From: Cyclaneusma minus
Taxonomy: Eukaryota > Ascomycota > Leotiomycetes > Marthamycetales > Marthamycetaceae
Direction: 5' to 3'
Length of the DNA: 64,000 bases
Assembly: GCA_037179335.1 (NCBI GenBank)
Contig: JAKZHN010000003.1
Location: 186,001-250,000 of the forward strand
Positions 38,801 to 49,914 of this stretch are shown piece by piece. The first letter of the stretch is position 1; every line of letters starts with the position of its first letter. The notes under the pieces are model-generated. The model searched no databases. It was given only the letters and a program-made list of their open reading frames with translations, and was not told where the DNA came from. The position numbers and the translations under genes are program-made.

Positions 38801-41800
38801 AGTAGGGGGAGCTGTGATTACTGAGACACAGTCTCTAGCCAGTCTCTAGCCAGTCTCTAGCCAAGAAGCTTAGACAGAGGTTGAACAAACAAGGTCAAGG
38901 AGTTGTCAGGTGAGAGGTATAAATATCAGCCCTGACCCCGCTGACTTCCATTTCTCCAATCGATATCGACAAAGAGTGGAAAATGCATTTGCCTGCGCGT
39001 TTCGTACGTTCTAGTTTAATACAGTACTGAAAGCTTTTCGCCTTGGAAATATCTTGCTTGCTGTCCGGATTCCACAAGTCCAGAAAGCGAAACTTATTTT
39101 CCTACCGTGTTTTACCAACGTGCTCTGCCGCCATCCTACCAATCTACCGTCATCGTCACCTCCTCCTGTCGCTTTTCATTGTGCTTCTTTGCGAAATCCC
39201 GCAATCGCCAAGCCCCTTTAGCACACTCAAAGTAGAACTCAATTTGCCGATGTGATTCAATACACCCTCAGAAACATTGAGTGAGCAGCGACCTTGCGTG
39301 TTCATTCACATGGACATAACTCGAAGTCCCAATCAATCTCTTTTCGTGCAGAATAAAGCCTGGTAGCCCGACGCTTTAAGTAGTAGATCTGGGTCTTGCT
39401 CATGGGACAAAACCCAACTGGGTAAGCATAGGCTGCAATACCACGGGTTACGGGATCTAGAATTCTCAAGGCCAACAATAGGGAGACTAGTCAGCTGAAG
39501 AGTTCAGACAAAAGCAGCAAGTCGGGAGAGTTGACAGGTATAAATAGAACCCCCATATCCACTCCCTCTGCTTCTCCAAGCCTTCTCCATGCGAGTATAG
39601 GACGTCAAGGCGACAGAATGGCCCAGACAACACAAACGACCTACCATACTCAGCACAACCCATCAGAACCGCTTTCAGACATTGGAAGTTAGGTTGCTTG
39701 GGCATTCGGCCTCTTCCCATCCGAAACAAAATGGAAACCGAGCGCAAACTGCTGTCCACTTATTCACTTACCCCCGTGACTACTATTCGTTATCGCCAAC
39801 CCCTACCACTACCCTCTGCTTCTCCTCACCACCACCCACGCCACATCTCCAAGTAGCGAAAACAACTCTGGGAGGTCCAAGACTCCAAGTAAGAATCTAG
39901 CGTTTCTGATTTATATTATATTCATTCATGCCGAAAACAATGTGCTCGTACTGTTCCTTTTTGAATCTTCCGTTTTATGCAGAAGAGGGTGTGGAGGTTT
40001 GTGACTTTATATGGTAAATTTGAATTCGCGTTCTTGCCCTTGCTCAACCCTAAGGGTCAAACCTGAAGTTAGTGAGCGTAAATTGTAATAGTACATGAGA
40101 CGGGAGCTAGAATTCCCAAGATGAACATTGAACAGCCTAGCTGAAAAGTTAAGCAAACAAACAAGTCGAGATTTAGAAAAGTATAAATACCCACCCCATC
40201 TCCATTCCCTCTGCTTCTCCAAGTTGAAAGGAGGTCGCGAAGTTCATATGGTCTAGACAACACCAATGACCCGGTTGGACTTCGTAGAACGCATTCGAAC
40301 TGTTTTGGAGATACCCCTGCTTCCAAAGTTGCGATCTGACATCCAAAGACTCAAATCATGCAAATTCAGAAAGCGAAACCTATTTCCTACCACCATTGAG
40401 CGTTTTCTGCTGTTGTCCCACTCACTTATCGTCATTATCAACTCTCCTCACCGTCCTTTCCCCCAACCCCCAAAACCGGGAATTCGAAAGAGCCATATTC
40501 GTTTTCGAATACATCCACACAAGAACGCTGTGTTACCCATACTCATTGAATCCGTTCTCAAAAACAACGGGCTACTACCGCGCTTGCCTACTCCTCCACG
40601 AGTGACCATTTTTCGAACAAGGGCTTTATCATTTTCATACAGAGCACAGTCTAGAGATACGAGGCTTTATATAGTAAATCTGTGGCATGGATTTGGGTCT
40701 TGCTCACGTGACAAAACCCAGTTAAGTAAGCATAGCTTGCGGTAATACAGGTCACGGGAGCTGCCAGCTGTAAATCACAAGGTGAATGTCATCAGTCCGC
40801 AGCCAAAAAACTTGGGCAAAGCAACAAATCGCGAGTTCATAACAGGTATAAATACCCACCCCCATTTCCAAGCCCTTTATTTCCTCAAGACTCAGAGTCT
40901 CTCGGTCTGCTTATTATGCAAAGGACGCCTTTACAAGGTCCGGACTGCTGGGTATTCCAACCCGTCTAATTTAAAATAGTAAAAACTAGCCGCTCCAAAA
41001 ATACTTCACTTGCTATTGAAATTCGGAAAAAACGCAGGGCTACAAAGCAAGACTTGTACCTAACATGTCTTTCCTACCACCATTGAGCGTTTTCTGCTGT
41101 CGGTCTGCCCACTCACTTGCCGTCATCGTCAGCTCTTCCCGCCTTCCTTTTCCCACCTTCGACTTGGAATTGGGAATCTACAAATACCTGCCACTCTCGC
41201 GTTCGCTTTCAATTAAGTAAGCGCAAGAATGCAGCTTTGTATATAACTGCACACGTCTTTTGGAGAGAGTGGGCTAGTACTAATTAACCCGGTGTCTTCG
41301 TCCATGCACGAGTGTCCTGGAAGCTTGTTGTTGTACAGAGCAGAGTCTGGAATCTTGGGCCTTTATATAGTAAATATTGATCTCGCTCGCGCACGTGACA
41401 AAATCCAATTAGCCCAAATTATGGGAGCCGACAGCTGTGGATCACAAGGCAAACGTCAAGCAATCTGGCAGAAAAGCTCCAAGACAAAGAACCCACAGAT
41501 TACAGCTATAAATGGAACCCCCATTCCCACAGCTTTTCTTTCCTCAAGACTGCTTACATACCCAATTCCGAATACTGCGAAGGATGCATTTCGCAAGCTC
41601 CGGCCTGCGGGGTACATGTACTAGTCCAACCCAGACAGTGCCATCTAGGTAGCCGCGTTAAAGATTTCTTGCTTGATATTTAAATTCGAGAAACACGCAG
41701 TGATATAAAGCAAGACTTGTAACTTGTTTTCCTACCACCGTTAGGTGTTTTCTGCTCTCGGTCTGCCCACTTGCTATCATCGTCAGCTCTTCTGGCTTTC

Positions 41801-42200
41801 TTTTCCCACCTTCGAATCGGGAATCCGCGAGCGCCACACTCCCTCTTGGATAATGTAGATTCGCGCAAAGATTGCAGCTTTGCCTATATGCCTGAACCCC
41901 TTCACAGAAACAGTGGGCTATTGGCAAGCCTGGGTCTTCGTCCACATGTTCATTTTCGAAAGCGTCTTGTTTCTGTGCAGAGCAGTCTGGCAGCTGGGGG
42001 CTTTAAATAGTAAATCTGGGACTGAGATTGAGATCTTGCTCGCGGGAGAGGCAGATTAGGTACGCGTAGGATAGAGTAGGATAGGGGCTGTGAATCAGGT
42101 GACTGGCTATCTGGTTTGGTGAGTTGGGAAACCATGCCTGGTGTGTTCTCAGTTTTGGCCTTCTGTCTGGATGTCCGAGGATGAGCTTGAATACCTACAT
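35871..42200 (+). repeat. Promoter-satellite array B (about ten longer units)
   Basis: TATAAATA at 36,238, 37,140, 37,712, 38,264, 38,918, 39,539, 40,182, 40,847, 41,507 (TATAAATG) and a decayed copy at 42,187. The period is about 550-680 bp, with one 902-bp step that holds an extra half unit. The initiator is CAAG, CAAT, CAAC or CAGG at 36-40 bases from the TATA (for example 36,276, 37,748, 38,957, 39,577, 40,220, 40,886, 41,545). About 110-190 bases before each TATA lies a second AT box of form GGCTTTAAATAGTAAA (36,083, 37,581, about 38,736, 40,665, 41,362, 42,001), often followed by CTTGCTCACGTGAC. CTGCTGTC lies roughly 200-300 bases before the next TATA (36,795, 37,346, 37,883, 39,749, 41,094). 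No conserved coding frame. Confidence 0.82.
38829..38861 (+). repeat. 11-bp tandem triplication CAGTCTCTAGC
   Basis: Three perfect copies lie just upstream of the TATA box at 38,918, within array B. It is unit-specific and looks like recent slippage. Confidence 0.7.
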
Positions 42201-45200
42201 CTCTGACCCCAAGCTTTGACTGCGCATGCCATTGATACGCCAGAATACAAACTCTCCTCTTCTACATGCAGTCTTTAGAGGCGTCTTCACAGGCCCCAAA
42301 GTCTTCAAGCAAGCTCGTATCGATATTCCCTCGTCAGGACTTCGAACTCGGCAATACTCTCTGACAGAACCCATAGCGTTTCTTGACACCCCATCCCGCA
42401 TCATAAGCAGATACTCACAGCCATGGCTTGCCTTTGAGTACAAATCTCGCGAATGACAAACTCACAAATCTTCCTCACATCTTGCCATCGTGCCATCATG
42501 GTCCCACTTCAAGCACCTTCAATGTCATCCAAAAAGCAACATCTCGCGAGCACTTTCAGATCTGCCTTGAAGCCTGCATGATCTTGCTTCAATCGGCGTG
42601 TTTTTGCAGAAGACCCTGCATGCAGCAGATGCGTGGATATGTGAAATATCTGCAGAATGCTGCATTCACCTGACTCGAGACCGAAGAACTCCCATAAGAT
42701 GATTGCCGATTCGCGGTCTAGAGTCTAGACCAGTTTTTTTGAGGTAGACTGAGCTCCGCTTGATGATCATCGTCGCTCGCTCGACGTCAGGTGTGTAAAT
42801 CATCTTGAGAAACTCAAATACCTCTTTTTGTTGTTGTTGTTGTTATTGTCGTTGTTATTGTCGTCGGACCCCTTTGCGATCTGAGATCCTCTGCTAGACT
42901 CTCCTGAGTCCTGGTGCTGAGAGCAGATCAGTCGTCTCTGGCTGGACTCGCTGGAGCCTAGACCAGAACCAAGACCATTTTGAATCTCGTCCAGGCTCAA
43001 GTATATGACCGGCTTTGGACATGTTGCAAGCATAAGGCGAGTCCGCAGTCCATCGATTCTGTTGCTGACGCGTCTGAACTATTTCAGCTTGCTCGATTTT
43101 GTTCAGCCATGGTACATACGCAAGCTTAAATACCAGACAGCTTTAGCCCCTACCTGGAAGCAGACGTGGTGGCAAGTACGCGTAACTTGCTCACCATCAA
43201 CGTATTCCCTCTTGCTCAGCTTCCGTCAACTTGGCTACACCAGCCCAGGCAGATTCCGCTTTCGATCTCTGCATCGCGGCAACCTGTGGATTGATGTCTA
43301 GTCCAGTAGTCCTACGACTTATCATCAATCCAGGGTCCTCTCTCCAGCTCCCGCGCCACAAAATACGCGGCCCAAATCCTGGTGATCCCCGATTCCCATG
43401 GCTATGGATAATCCACCGTCATCGAGCCGGGTCTATCTCGTGGCGAACGATCATGAGTGGTAAGGTATGATTTTTAAGCACGGCTTCTTTTTTGGCCCCT
43501 GCTGTTTGTGGATACTGGGAGTCTGGGACCAACTGGGTAGTCTCGCGACTTGTGAATAAGAAGAGGATGAGTGGTCGGACCTGCTTGGCTTGCAGGAACT
43601 GGGAAAAAGAAAGAAGGGCGTGCGTTCACGATGTCGTGTCCACAGCCCTGAACCACGACTTCGTGGTGACGAACGCTTGGGATGGTTCGTCGACTTGGGC
43701 CATCGACTTGGAGTTTTGGTTTTGAAGAGCGATTTTGGTCCAGGTTTATCACAAATAGATTAGAACTTAGCCAGTCGCGATCGCCGCTTAACTTTGAGTT
43801 TCCCCTGTGTAACTCCAGAGTTTCTGGGTAGGATAAACTCCAGGGATAGATCGTCCAATGCACGGGCAGGCCAATCGACGGACGTCAAGGACAAGCAAGC
43901 TCAAGGTGTTGGCTATCGCAAAGCTCAAGCCGCGATCCGTGGGACCGTAGAAGGCAAAAGAACACTGGATCAGGCAGGCGGTGAAGATCTCATCAAAGAA
44001 GCAAACAACCTCGGGGTCGCCAGATTTCGCAGATTTAAGGTTTCATTTGAACGCGCGTAAGGCTGGTCGTCAATCTTTCGATGACCGGATCATTATATCG
44101 GAGAAGTTATGCCCACGAACCTGATGATGAATGCCGAGACACTCATCTCGTCGAGCTCTTTTAAAAGCAAAAGTGTTTCAGATAGCGATTTCACGTGATA
44201 CAAGAAATCGGCATCCTATCCGAGGTATTTTGGTGAGAGTGGAGTCGTCGATGATGCGGCAAGGCTGTAATCAGCACGTGCGCGTACAATGAAAAAACTC
44301 CCCACAGCCGCGAAAATAGCGGATCTCCATCTTCTTTAGTTCCAGTCGGCTCCGAGGTTCGCTCTTCGGTGCTTTCAGCTTTGCCATCGCAAGTCGTGGC
44401 GTTGACGAATAAATTCGATGCCAGCACTTCGACTTCTCGTCGACAAAAAGCCGTTGCGAAAGTGCAGGCACGGTCGTTTGGTTCTCAAAGGCGTCGTCTG
44501 TGATTTCCTAAAGCGGACTGGCGCGGATGGTCAGGATCTGGGGCGATGGCGTGCCACGCAAGGTGACACGGCCAAGGCTTGGCAACCACGCGTCCCCTCG
44601 GGCCCGCCAATATGATGTCGGATGTGCACGGGGAAATGGATGTGGGCGAGACAGATTTGCAGAGCGAAATGAAACCTCGACGAAGAAGTGATGAAATGAC
44701 GATCACTGGATGCGTGAAACCGAGGTCCAAGACGTGATGAAGCTTTTTGCGTGCGTGAAAGGCTTTGTGTTCTCGACTTTGTCGTTGATGACGAAGCAAT
44801 AGGAATGCGAGGGGCGGAAGCCAAGAGAGGGGACGACGATCGACTGGAGACGACTGAGGTTGACGACGTCTTCATTCAACGTTCGACGCAATCAATCTCT
44901 TCGCCGCTTCGGAGTTGACTCGGGGGCAAAGCGCAGGATGACAACATTTGTCTTGCTTGCTTCGTCACGGACAGATGAAGGACTCGTGGATGCTGATCCA
45001 AACTTCGAGGCCAATCTCGGAGAAAAGAAAAAGAAAAAAAGTCAGATTGACAGATGGGACGAACCGGTGAGAGTAGTGGTCAGAGGACTGACGAATGCTT
45101 TGTCAAATCCTCCGAGGCCTGTGACATCTTGATGGCAGATGGACTGATATCTCGAGAGTTTGATATGACGGTCAGTATGGCGAACTGAGATGCGAATGGA

Positions 45201-46852
45201 CTCACTTGGGGGCTTGAGGGTTCCGTGATGGTGAACAAGTTTCAAAGGGCAGAACGGGCGGTTAGCAACAATATATACAACAGCCCCTGAGGCAGTATAT
45301 AGCCTCAAATCCATAAAGCGGTGGCAGGCATTGTTTGCATAAACCAGTCCCCATCCACTCGACACAGCAGTTAGTTTCACCAACCAACACAGCCCTATTT
45401 CTCTGGACCTGCTCCAAAATGCCATTGCCGGCAGGGACCCCTTCCAGCCATCTCACGGTTTGATCGCCGTGCTGCCATGCGCTGGCTCTCAACTCTGGAG
45501 ACCCCAAAGCGCTCGGACGAGTTCGCAGAGGGTTGAGGCTCTGCTGTGGATGGAGTGGATATGCAAATTTCAGAACTCTTAACAGATTCAGAAGTCATAA
45601 GAGGTAGGACTGCGCCCCAGACAGCAGTGACGAATGCATACCGAGGTTGAGGAAAGGGGTGGAGATGCGGTGATGGGAGTTTGGGATTGCGGAAAATTTG
45701 GCTGACGAGAGGGGCAGTAGTGGATGGCCTCATTCAATGTTGGAGGAGGAAACATGGAGGCGGTGCGCAAGTAGGATCGTGGGACTGTCGAAATGAGAAG
45801 GGTGAGAAATGAGAGGGTAAACAAAGCAATTCGTGATTGATGCTGTTGAGTGAGTATCCACGACAACAATGCAATTGTGTCTGTGAGGTGAAAGCGAGTC
45901 GGATATGTGCAGTCAGCAGCAGGCGGCCGTCATATAGCGGACTCCACGATGCAGTGTTGTTCATTCAACTGTCACATCGTCGTCTTGTTGTCACTGGTCG
46001 GGCGCAAGGTGTCGTGGATGTCGCAGGGGCAGCGTTGATCTCCCCAGGGAAGTGCTCGTCAGCCTCGCTAGCCCAGCCAGTCGCAAGCGGCCTGGTCTGT
46101 GTGTGCCTGAGGCCGCGACCGTCCTGCCGCGTCAGCTCTGGCGGGCCGCGCATGTGCAGTGGCTCGAAGCAGAAGGCACGCTCCAGCGTTTGGCCCGGCT
46201 CGAACCCACCTCTGCCTCGAACTGACTCCAGTCTTTTGGGCAGGGGGCCTTGGCAAGCATCCAGCTGTGCCCCAGGGGAAAGAGCGACACATCCTCGTAC
46301 ACCGAGACCCCCAAGCCGCGCCATCACTAACACACTACATACGACTCGACCACCATTTCTCGCTCCTCTTGGCCTGCTCTGCCTTTTCCACCCGCAACCC
46401 AAGTCATAGTCGTCCCCAAAACCGCCGCCCACCGCTATCCAAGTCGCCTCCCGGGAAGAAGAGTGCTCTGGAGGAACCGTCGTCGAGCAGGACAACACTC
46501 GACCGCGCTCGGATATTAATAGAGCCATTACTATCCGCTCTAGGCGAAAGTGGCAATTGTCCCGCGAAGACTGCCTGTAAAGTGTCAAGGCTGTCGACAT
46601 ATTGATCCGCGCCTCCACGAGAAACATCCACCACCACGCTCCTTACACTCCAGCTCCTTCTCTTCTCGCCACCTGTCCATCGACTTCTTCGACACCCCAG
46701 AATTCGCAATTGCCGGGCGACAGGAATTCATAGTCGCGACAGGGGACTCACCAGCCGACGAGCACTTCGACTTGCGACAGAGGAGTTGACGACACTCTTT
46801 CGACATCCCGACATACCATCTCCCAACTCCGACTGTCCTCTCCATCACAACC
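42201..46852. other. Gene-poor intergenic stretch; no supportable coding region
   Basis: I examined the open frames here on both strands (for example 43,474-43,863 minus, 45,837-46,409 plus and 45,965-46,627 minus) and recognise no domain, conserved motif or convincing exon structure. A low-complexity TTG/TTGTTA/TCG repeat at 42,827-42,866 creates an Asn/Asp run in one minus-strand frame. The last 230 bases (46,620-46,850) are C-rich and probably form the PNG1 promoter and 5' leader. An unrecognised gene or non-coding RNA cannot be excluded. Confidence 0.5.
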
Positions 46853-48367
46853 ATGGCGGACCGCAACTCCCCACGACCGGCGACAGGGCATGATGGCCAA
46901 CCACACGATGAGGCCTGGGCAAAGGAGCTGCGAGTCCAATTCGAACAAATGCTGCGGACGAAGCGACTGAACGAGTTGAGCAACGGCTCGAGATCACGAC
47001 AGACTTCCGAAAGCCCTCAACCACGGGAACAGACATCATCATCTAATCTACGAGCATCTGCGTCGTCGCAAGTATCATCCTCCAGCAAACCATCCTCATC
47101 CGCATCGCCATCACCACGACCAAGTACATCCAACGGCTCCGCATTGCCATCATACTCATCATTGCGAAGCCTACCTCTCATTCCATCACCACCCGCCGAC
47201 GCACAATCGCAAAAGTTTCGAAACCTTTTGCTCTCCCTCTCCCTCACCCCCACCAAATACGAAAACCCTGGTCTCCTCGACGAAGCCCTCCAAGTCATCC
47301 CCCTCGACCGCATATACGGCGAAGCCGAAGAAGAATCCCAAGTCCTCCAAACAATGGCCGACAGTATGGGCGACGGCCGCAAGCCCGAATGGGGCTACCA
47401 GGACTGCGTGATCCGTGCACTGCTCAGGTAAACCTCCTAATAGCCCTCCCTATGACACATCTATAATAAGAAATCTCTAACACGACCGCACAGATGGTTC
47501 AAGCGCGTCTTCTTTGCCTGGGTCAACAACCCCCCATGCCCAGTCTGCATGTCTCCCACCATAGCACAAGGCGCAACGCCCCCCACACCCGACGAAACTG
47601 CCTGCGGTGCCCTCCGAGTCGAGCTGTATCGCTGCTCCGCACACGACTGCGGTGCCTACGAGCGCTTCCCTCGCTACGGTGATGTCTGGCGCCTCCTGCA
47701 AACCCGTCGCGGCCGCTGTGGCGAATGGGCGAATTGCTTCTCTATGCTCTGCCGCGCCGTCGGTGGCCGCGTACGTTGGGTATGGAACGCCGAAGACCAC
47801 GTCTGGACCGAAGTCTACTCCGAAATGCAGCGACGCTGGATCCACGTCGATGCGTGCGAAGAAGCTTGGGACAACCCAAGGTTGTACACCGATGGCTGGG
47901 GCAAGAAAATGAGTTATTGTATTGCGTTTAGTATTGACGGCGCCACGGATGTTACGAGACGGTATGTGAGGAAGACAGAACACAGCAAGGAGAGGAATAG
48001 GTGTCCCGAAGAGGTGTTGCTCTACATTACGAATGAGATCAGGAACTTGCGGAGAGCAGGGTTGGGAAAGGAGGAGAGGTTCCGGTTGGAGAAGGAGGAT
48101 GGGAGGGAGGACAGGGAGTTGAGGGGCTATGTGATTAGTAGTATTGCGCAGAGCGTTACGAGGATGATTCCGAGTGCTGCTGCGCAGGGGAGTGCGGGTG
48201 CGGGACAAGCAGGGGGGCAGCAGAGACAGAATGAGGATCAGAAGGTGCCGCAGGAGCAATTGGGGAGGCAGAGTGGAGCGGAGGAGTGGGTCAGGGCGAG
48301 GGGAGAGAATGGACAGAGGGGTGGAGGCTTTCACCCGCCGCGGGATCCGAGTCAGCGTGGACATTGA
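46853..48367 (+). CDS. PNG1: Cytosolic peptide:N-glycanase Png1
   Basis: Two exons, 46,853-47,427 and 47,494-48,367, with a 66-bp GT-AG intron (phase 2), give 482 residues. Png1 removes N-glycans from misfolded glycoproteins exported from the ER, ahead of proteasomal degradation. The transglutaminase-like core is clear: zinc-binding cysteines at about 207, 210, 239 and 244 (CPVC and CSAHDC), then ERFPRYGDVWRLL and RRGRCGEWANCF. The catalytic triad is C267, H294 and D311; the spacings 27 and 17 equal those of yeast Png1 (C191, H218, D235). Residues 50-125 are a Ser/Pro-rich linker and the C-terminal ~110 residues are Gln/Gly/Arg-rich and probably disordered. As I recall, some filamentous fungi have lost the catalytic Cys; here TGT encodes it. 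The 3' end from 48,146 is duplicated after an N. Confidence 0.95.
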
Positions 48368-48625
48368 GGGGACAGCGTAGCTGGCTTTCTCATTGCCGCG
48401 AAGGCGAGATGAGCCTCACAACCAACTGGTGTACCGTCGGCTCACTGCTGGGTCTGACTTGGATCTGAGAAGTCCATCGATCGGCATTTCTTGACCATCG
48501 GCACCCATTGCTGTCGAATATCCGAGACTGCTCAAATCACACCGGCCACGCCGAGGACGACGGACTTGCCTGTCAAGAAGACAGACGCCTACCGGCGCAC
48601 CAACTGCGCCACGATCCGCCGGCCC
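48146..48625 (+). repeat. First copy of an exact 480-bp duplication (PNG1 3' end)
   Basis: The segment from inside the last part of PNG1 through its 3' flank is repeated at 48,627-49,106 at an offset of 481 bases, with no difference that I can find. The copies are separated only by the N at 48,626. Confidence 0.95.
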
Positions 48626-48626
48626 N
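48626..48626. other. Single N marking an assembly join
   Basis: The only undetermined base in the window lies exactly between the two copies of the 480-bp repeat. The simplest reading is two contigs whose ends overlapped by 480 bp but were scaffolded end to end. Confidence 0.9.
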
Positions 48627-49106
48627 GCGCAGAGCGTTACGAGGATGATTCCGAGTGCTGCTGCGCAGGGGAGTGCGGGTGCGGGACAAGCAGGGGGGCA
48701 GCAGAGACAGAATGAGGATCAGAAGGTGCCGCAGGAGCAATTGGGGAGGCAGAGTGGAGCGGAGGAGTGGGTCAGGGCGAGGGGAGAGAATGGACAGAGG
48801 GGTGGAGGCTTTCACCCGCCGCGGGATCCGAGTCAGCGTGGACATTGAGGGGACAGCGTAGCTGGCTTTCTCATTGCCGCGAAGGCGAGATGAGCCTCAC
48901 AACCAACTGGTGTACCGTCGGCTCACTGCTGGGTCTGACTTGGATCTGAGAAGTCCATCGATCGGCATTTCTTGACCATCGGCACCCATTGCTGTCGAAT
49001 ATCCGAGACTGCTCAAATCACACCGGCCACGCCGAGGACGACGGACTTGCCTGTCAAGAAGACAGACGCCTACCGGCGCACCAACTGCGCCACGATCCGC
49101 CGGCCC
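48627..49106 (+). repeat. Second copy of the 480-bp duplication (PNG1 3' fragment)
   Basis: This copy repeats the last ~74 codons of PNG1 with the stop, then the 3' flank. It has no start of its own and should not be annotated as a separate gene. Sequence after 49,106 is single copy and is the true continuation. Confidence 0.92.
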
Positions 49107-49190
49107 AAGCCATCGCGCCGAACTACCAACCAGCCTAAGTGACCAGTCCGGACTCGGCGATATACCATCAAGACGACAGAGTCGCGGGAT

Positions 49191-49292
49191 CGCCCCGCGA
49201 CGATCATAACCACATCATTTATCACCAGACACATCATCGACCTTTTCTATGTCAACTACCATCTACAGAATATCAGGGATCGTCCCTGATAT
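49191..49292. repeat. Two hairpins sharing a GGGATCG(C/T)CCC-type core
   Basis: GTCGCGGG/CCCGCGAC with loop ATCGC (49,191-49,211) and ATATCAGGGA/TCCCTGATAT with loop TCG (49,270-49,292) are both perfect. They lie about 60 bases apart in the intergenic region after PNG1. The shared centre GGGATCG suggests one origin, but no function is visible. Confidence 0.5.
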
Positions 49293-49914
49293 CTCACCAC
49301 CACCCACACACCATTTTCTACACATCATATATAAACATTCTTCACGCTATATCAGCGACATAGGGCATCGACAATTTAGCTATGGCTGCTAGAACTGAAC
49401 TGGCAAAGAGGAGGGAGGCGGATCTGCTTGCTCGGATACAAGCGCAAGAAGGCATGGCGTTTCAGGGAAACGGCGGTAATGGCATAATCTTCGTGTTGTT
49501 GGTGGTGAGAGCCTGCATGGTGAAGAGGAGATTTGCGAGGAGATGAGGCTCTTTTGTGTATATGATTGGAGTGGGAGATTTCCCAAGGTTGGGACTGGGA
49601 GCCTACGGAGGACCGGTTTTTTGAGGCTTGTGATACCCATAGCATAGCATAGCGGGGATGTTTCGAATTGAATAAAATGAGCGAATTTTGTTGTCGACAC
49701 TTTTTTTTGGGGGGGACTGGAGCTGGGGTTTGTTGCGTGAGGTGTGTGATGGTTTGTGTCTTGTGATGTGGTGAGTGGATGCTGGGGATGTTGAGCTGCG
49801 TGGAATAAGTGAAAAGATGTGAAAGTGTCGGGACATATGTTGGGTGTTTTGTCAACGGGCTTGTGATTGTTCGGTCTGACTCGACTCCCTCCTCGAGTAG
49901 ACGCAGTCTCGCCA
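49293..49914. other. Intergenic; nothing recognised
   Basis: About 620 bases precede the first unit of array C. A G8 run follows a T8 run near 49,702-49,717. No gene is supported. Confidence 0.4.

Noticed and set aside
45837..46627. 190- and 220-codon frames upstream of PNG1
   Set aside because: They overlap each other on opposite strands, have Arg/Pro/Gly-rich composition from GC-rich sequence, and show no domain.
47477..48364. 295-codon minus-strand frame opposite PNG1
   Set aside because: Antisense shadow; the plus strand encodes the catalytic domain.
48645..48848. Second PNG1-like fragment as a gene duplicate
   Set aside because: Exact identity and the adjacent N indicate an assembly overlap, not a biological duplicate.
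49035..49106. Minus-strand sequence with a tRNA-like A box (GTGGCGCAGTTGGT) and GCGTCTGTCTTCT, reminiscent of tRNA-Arg(TCT)
   Set aside because: No T arm, no matching acceptor and a disrupted D arm; at most a degraded tRNA fragment. It is repeated at 48,554-48,625 by the assembly duplication.
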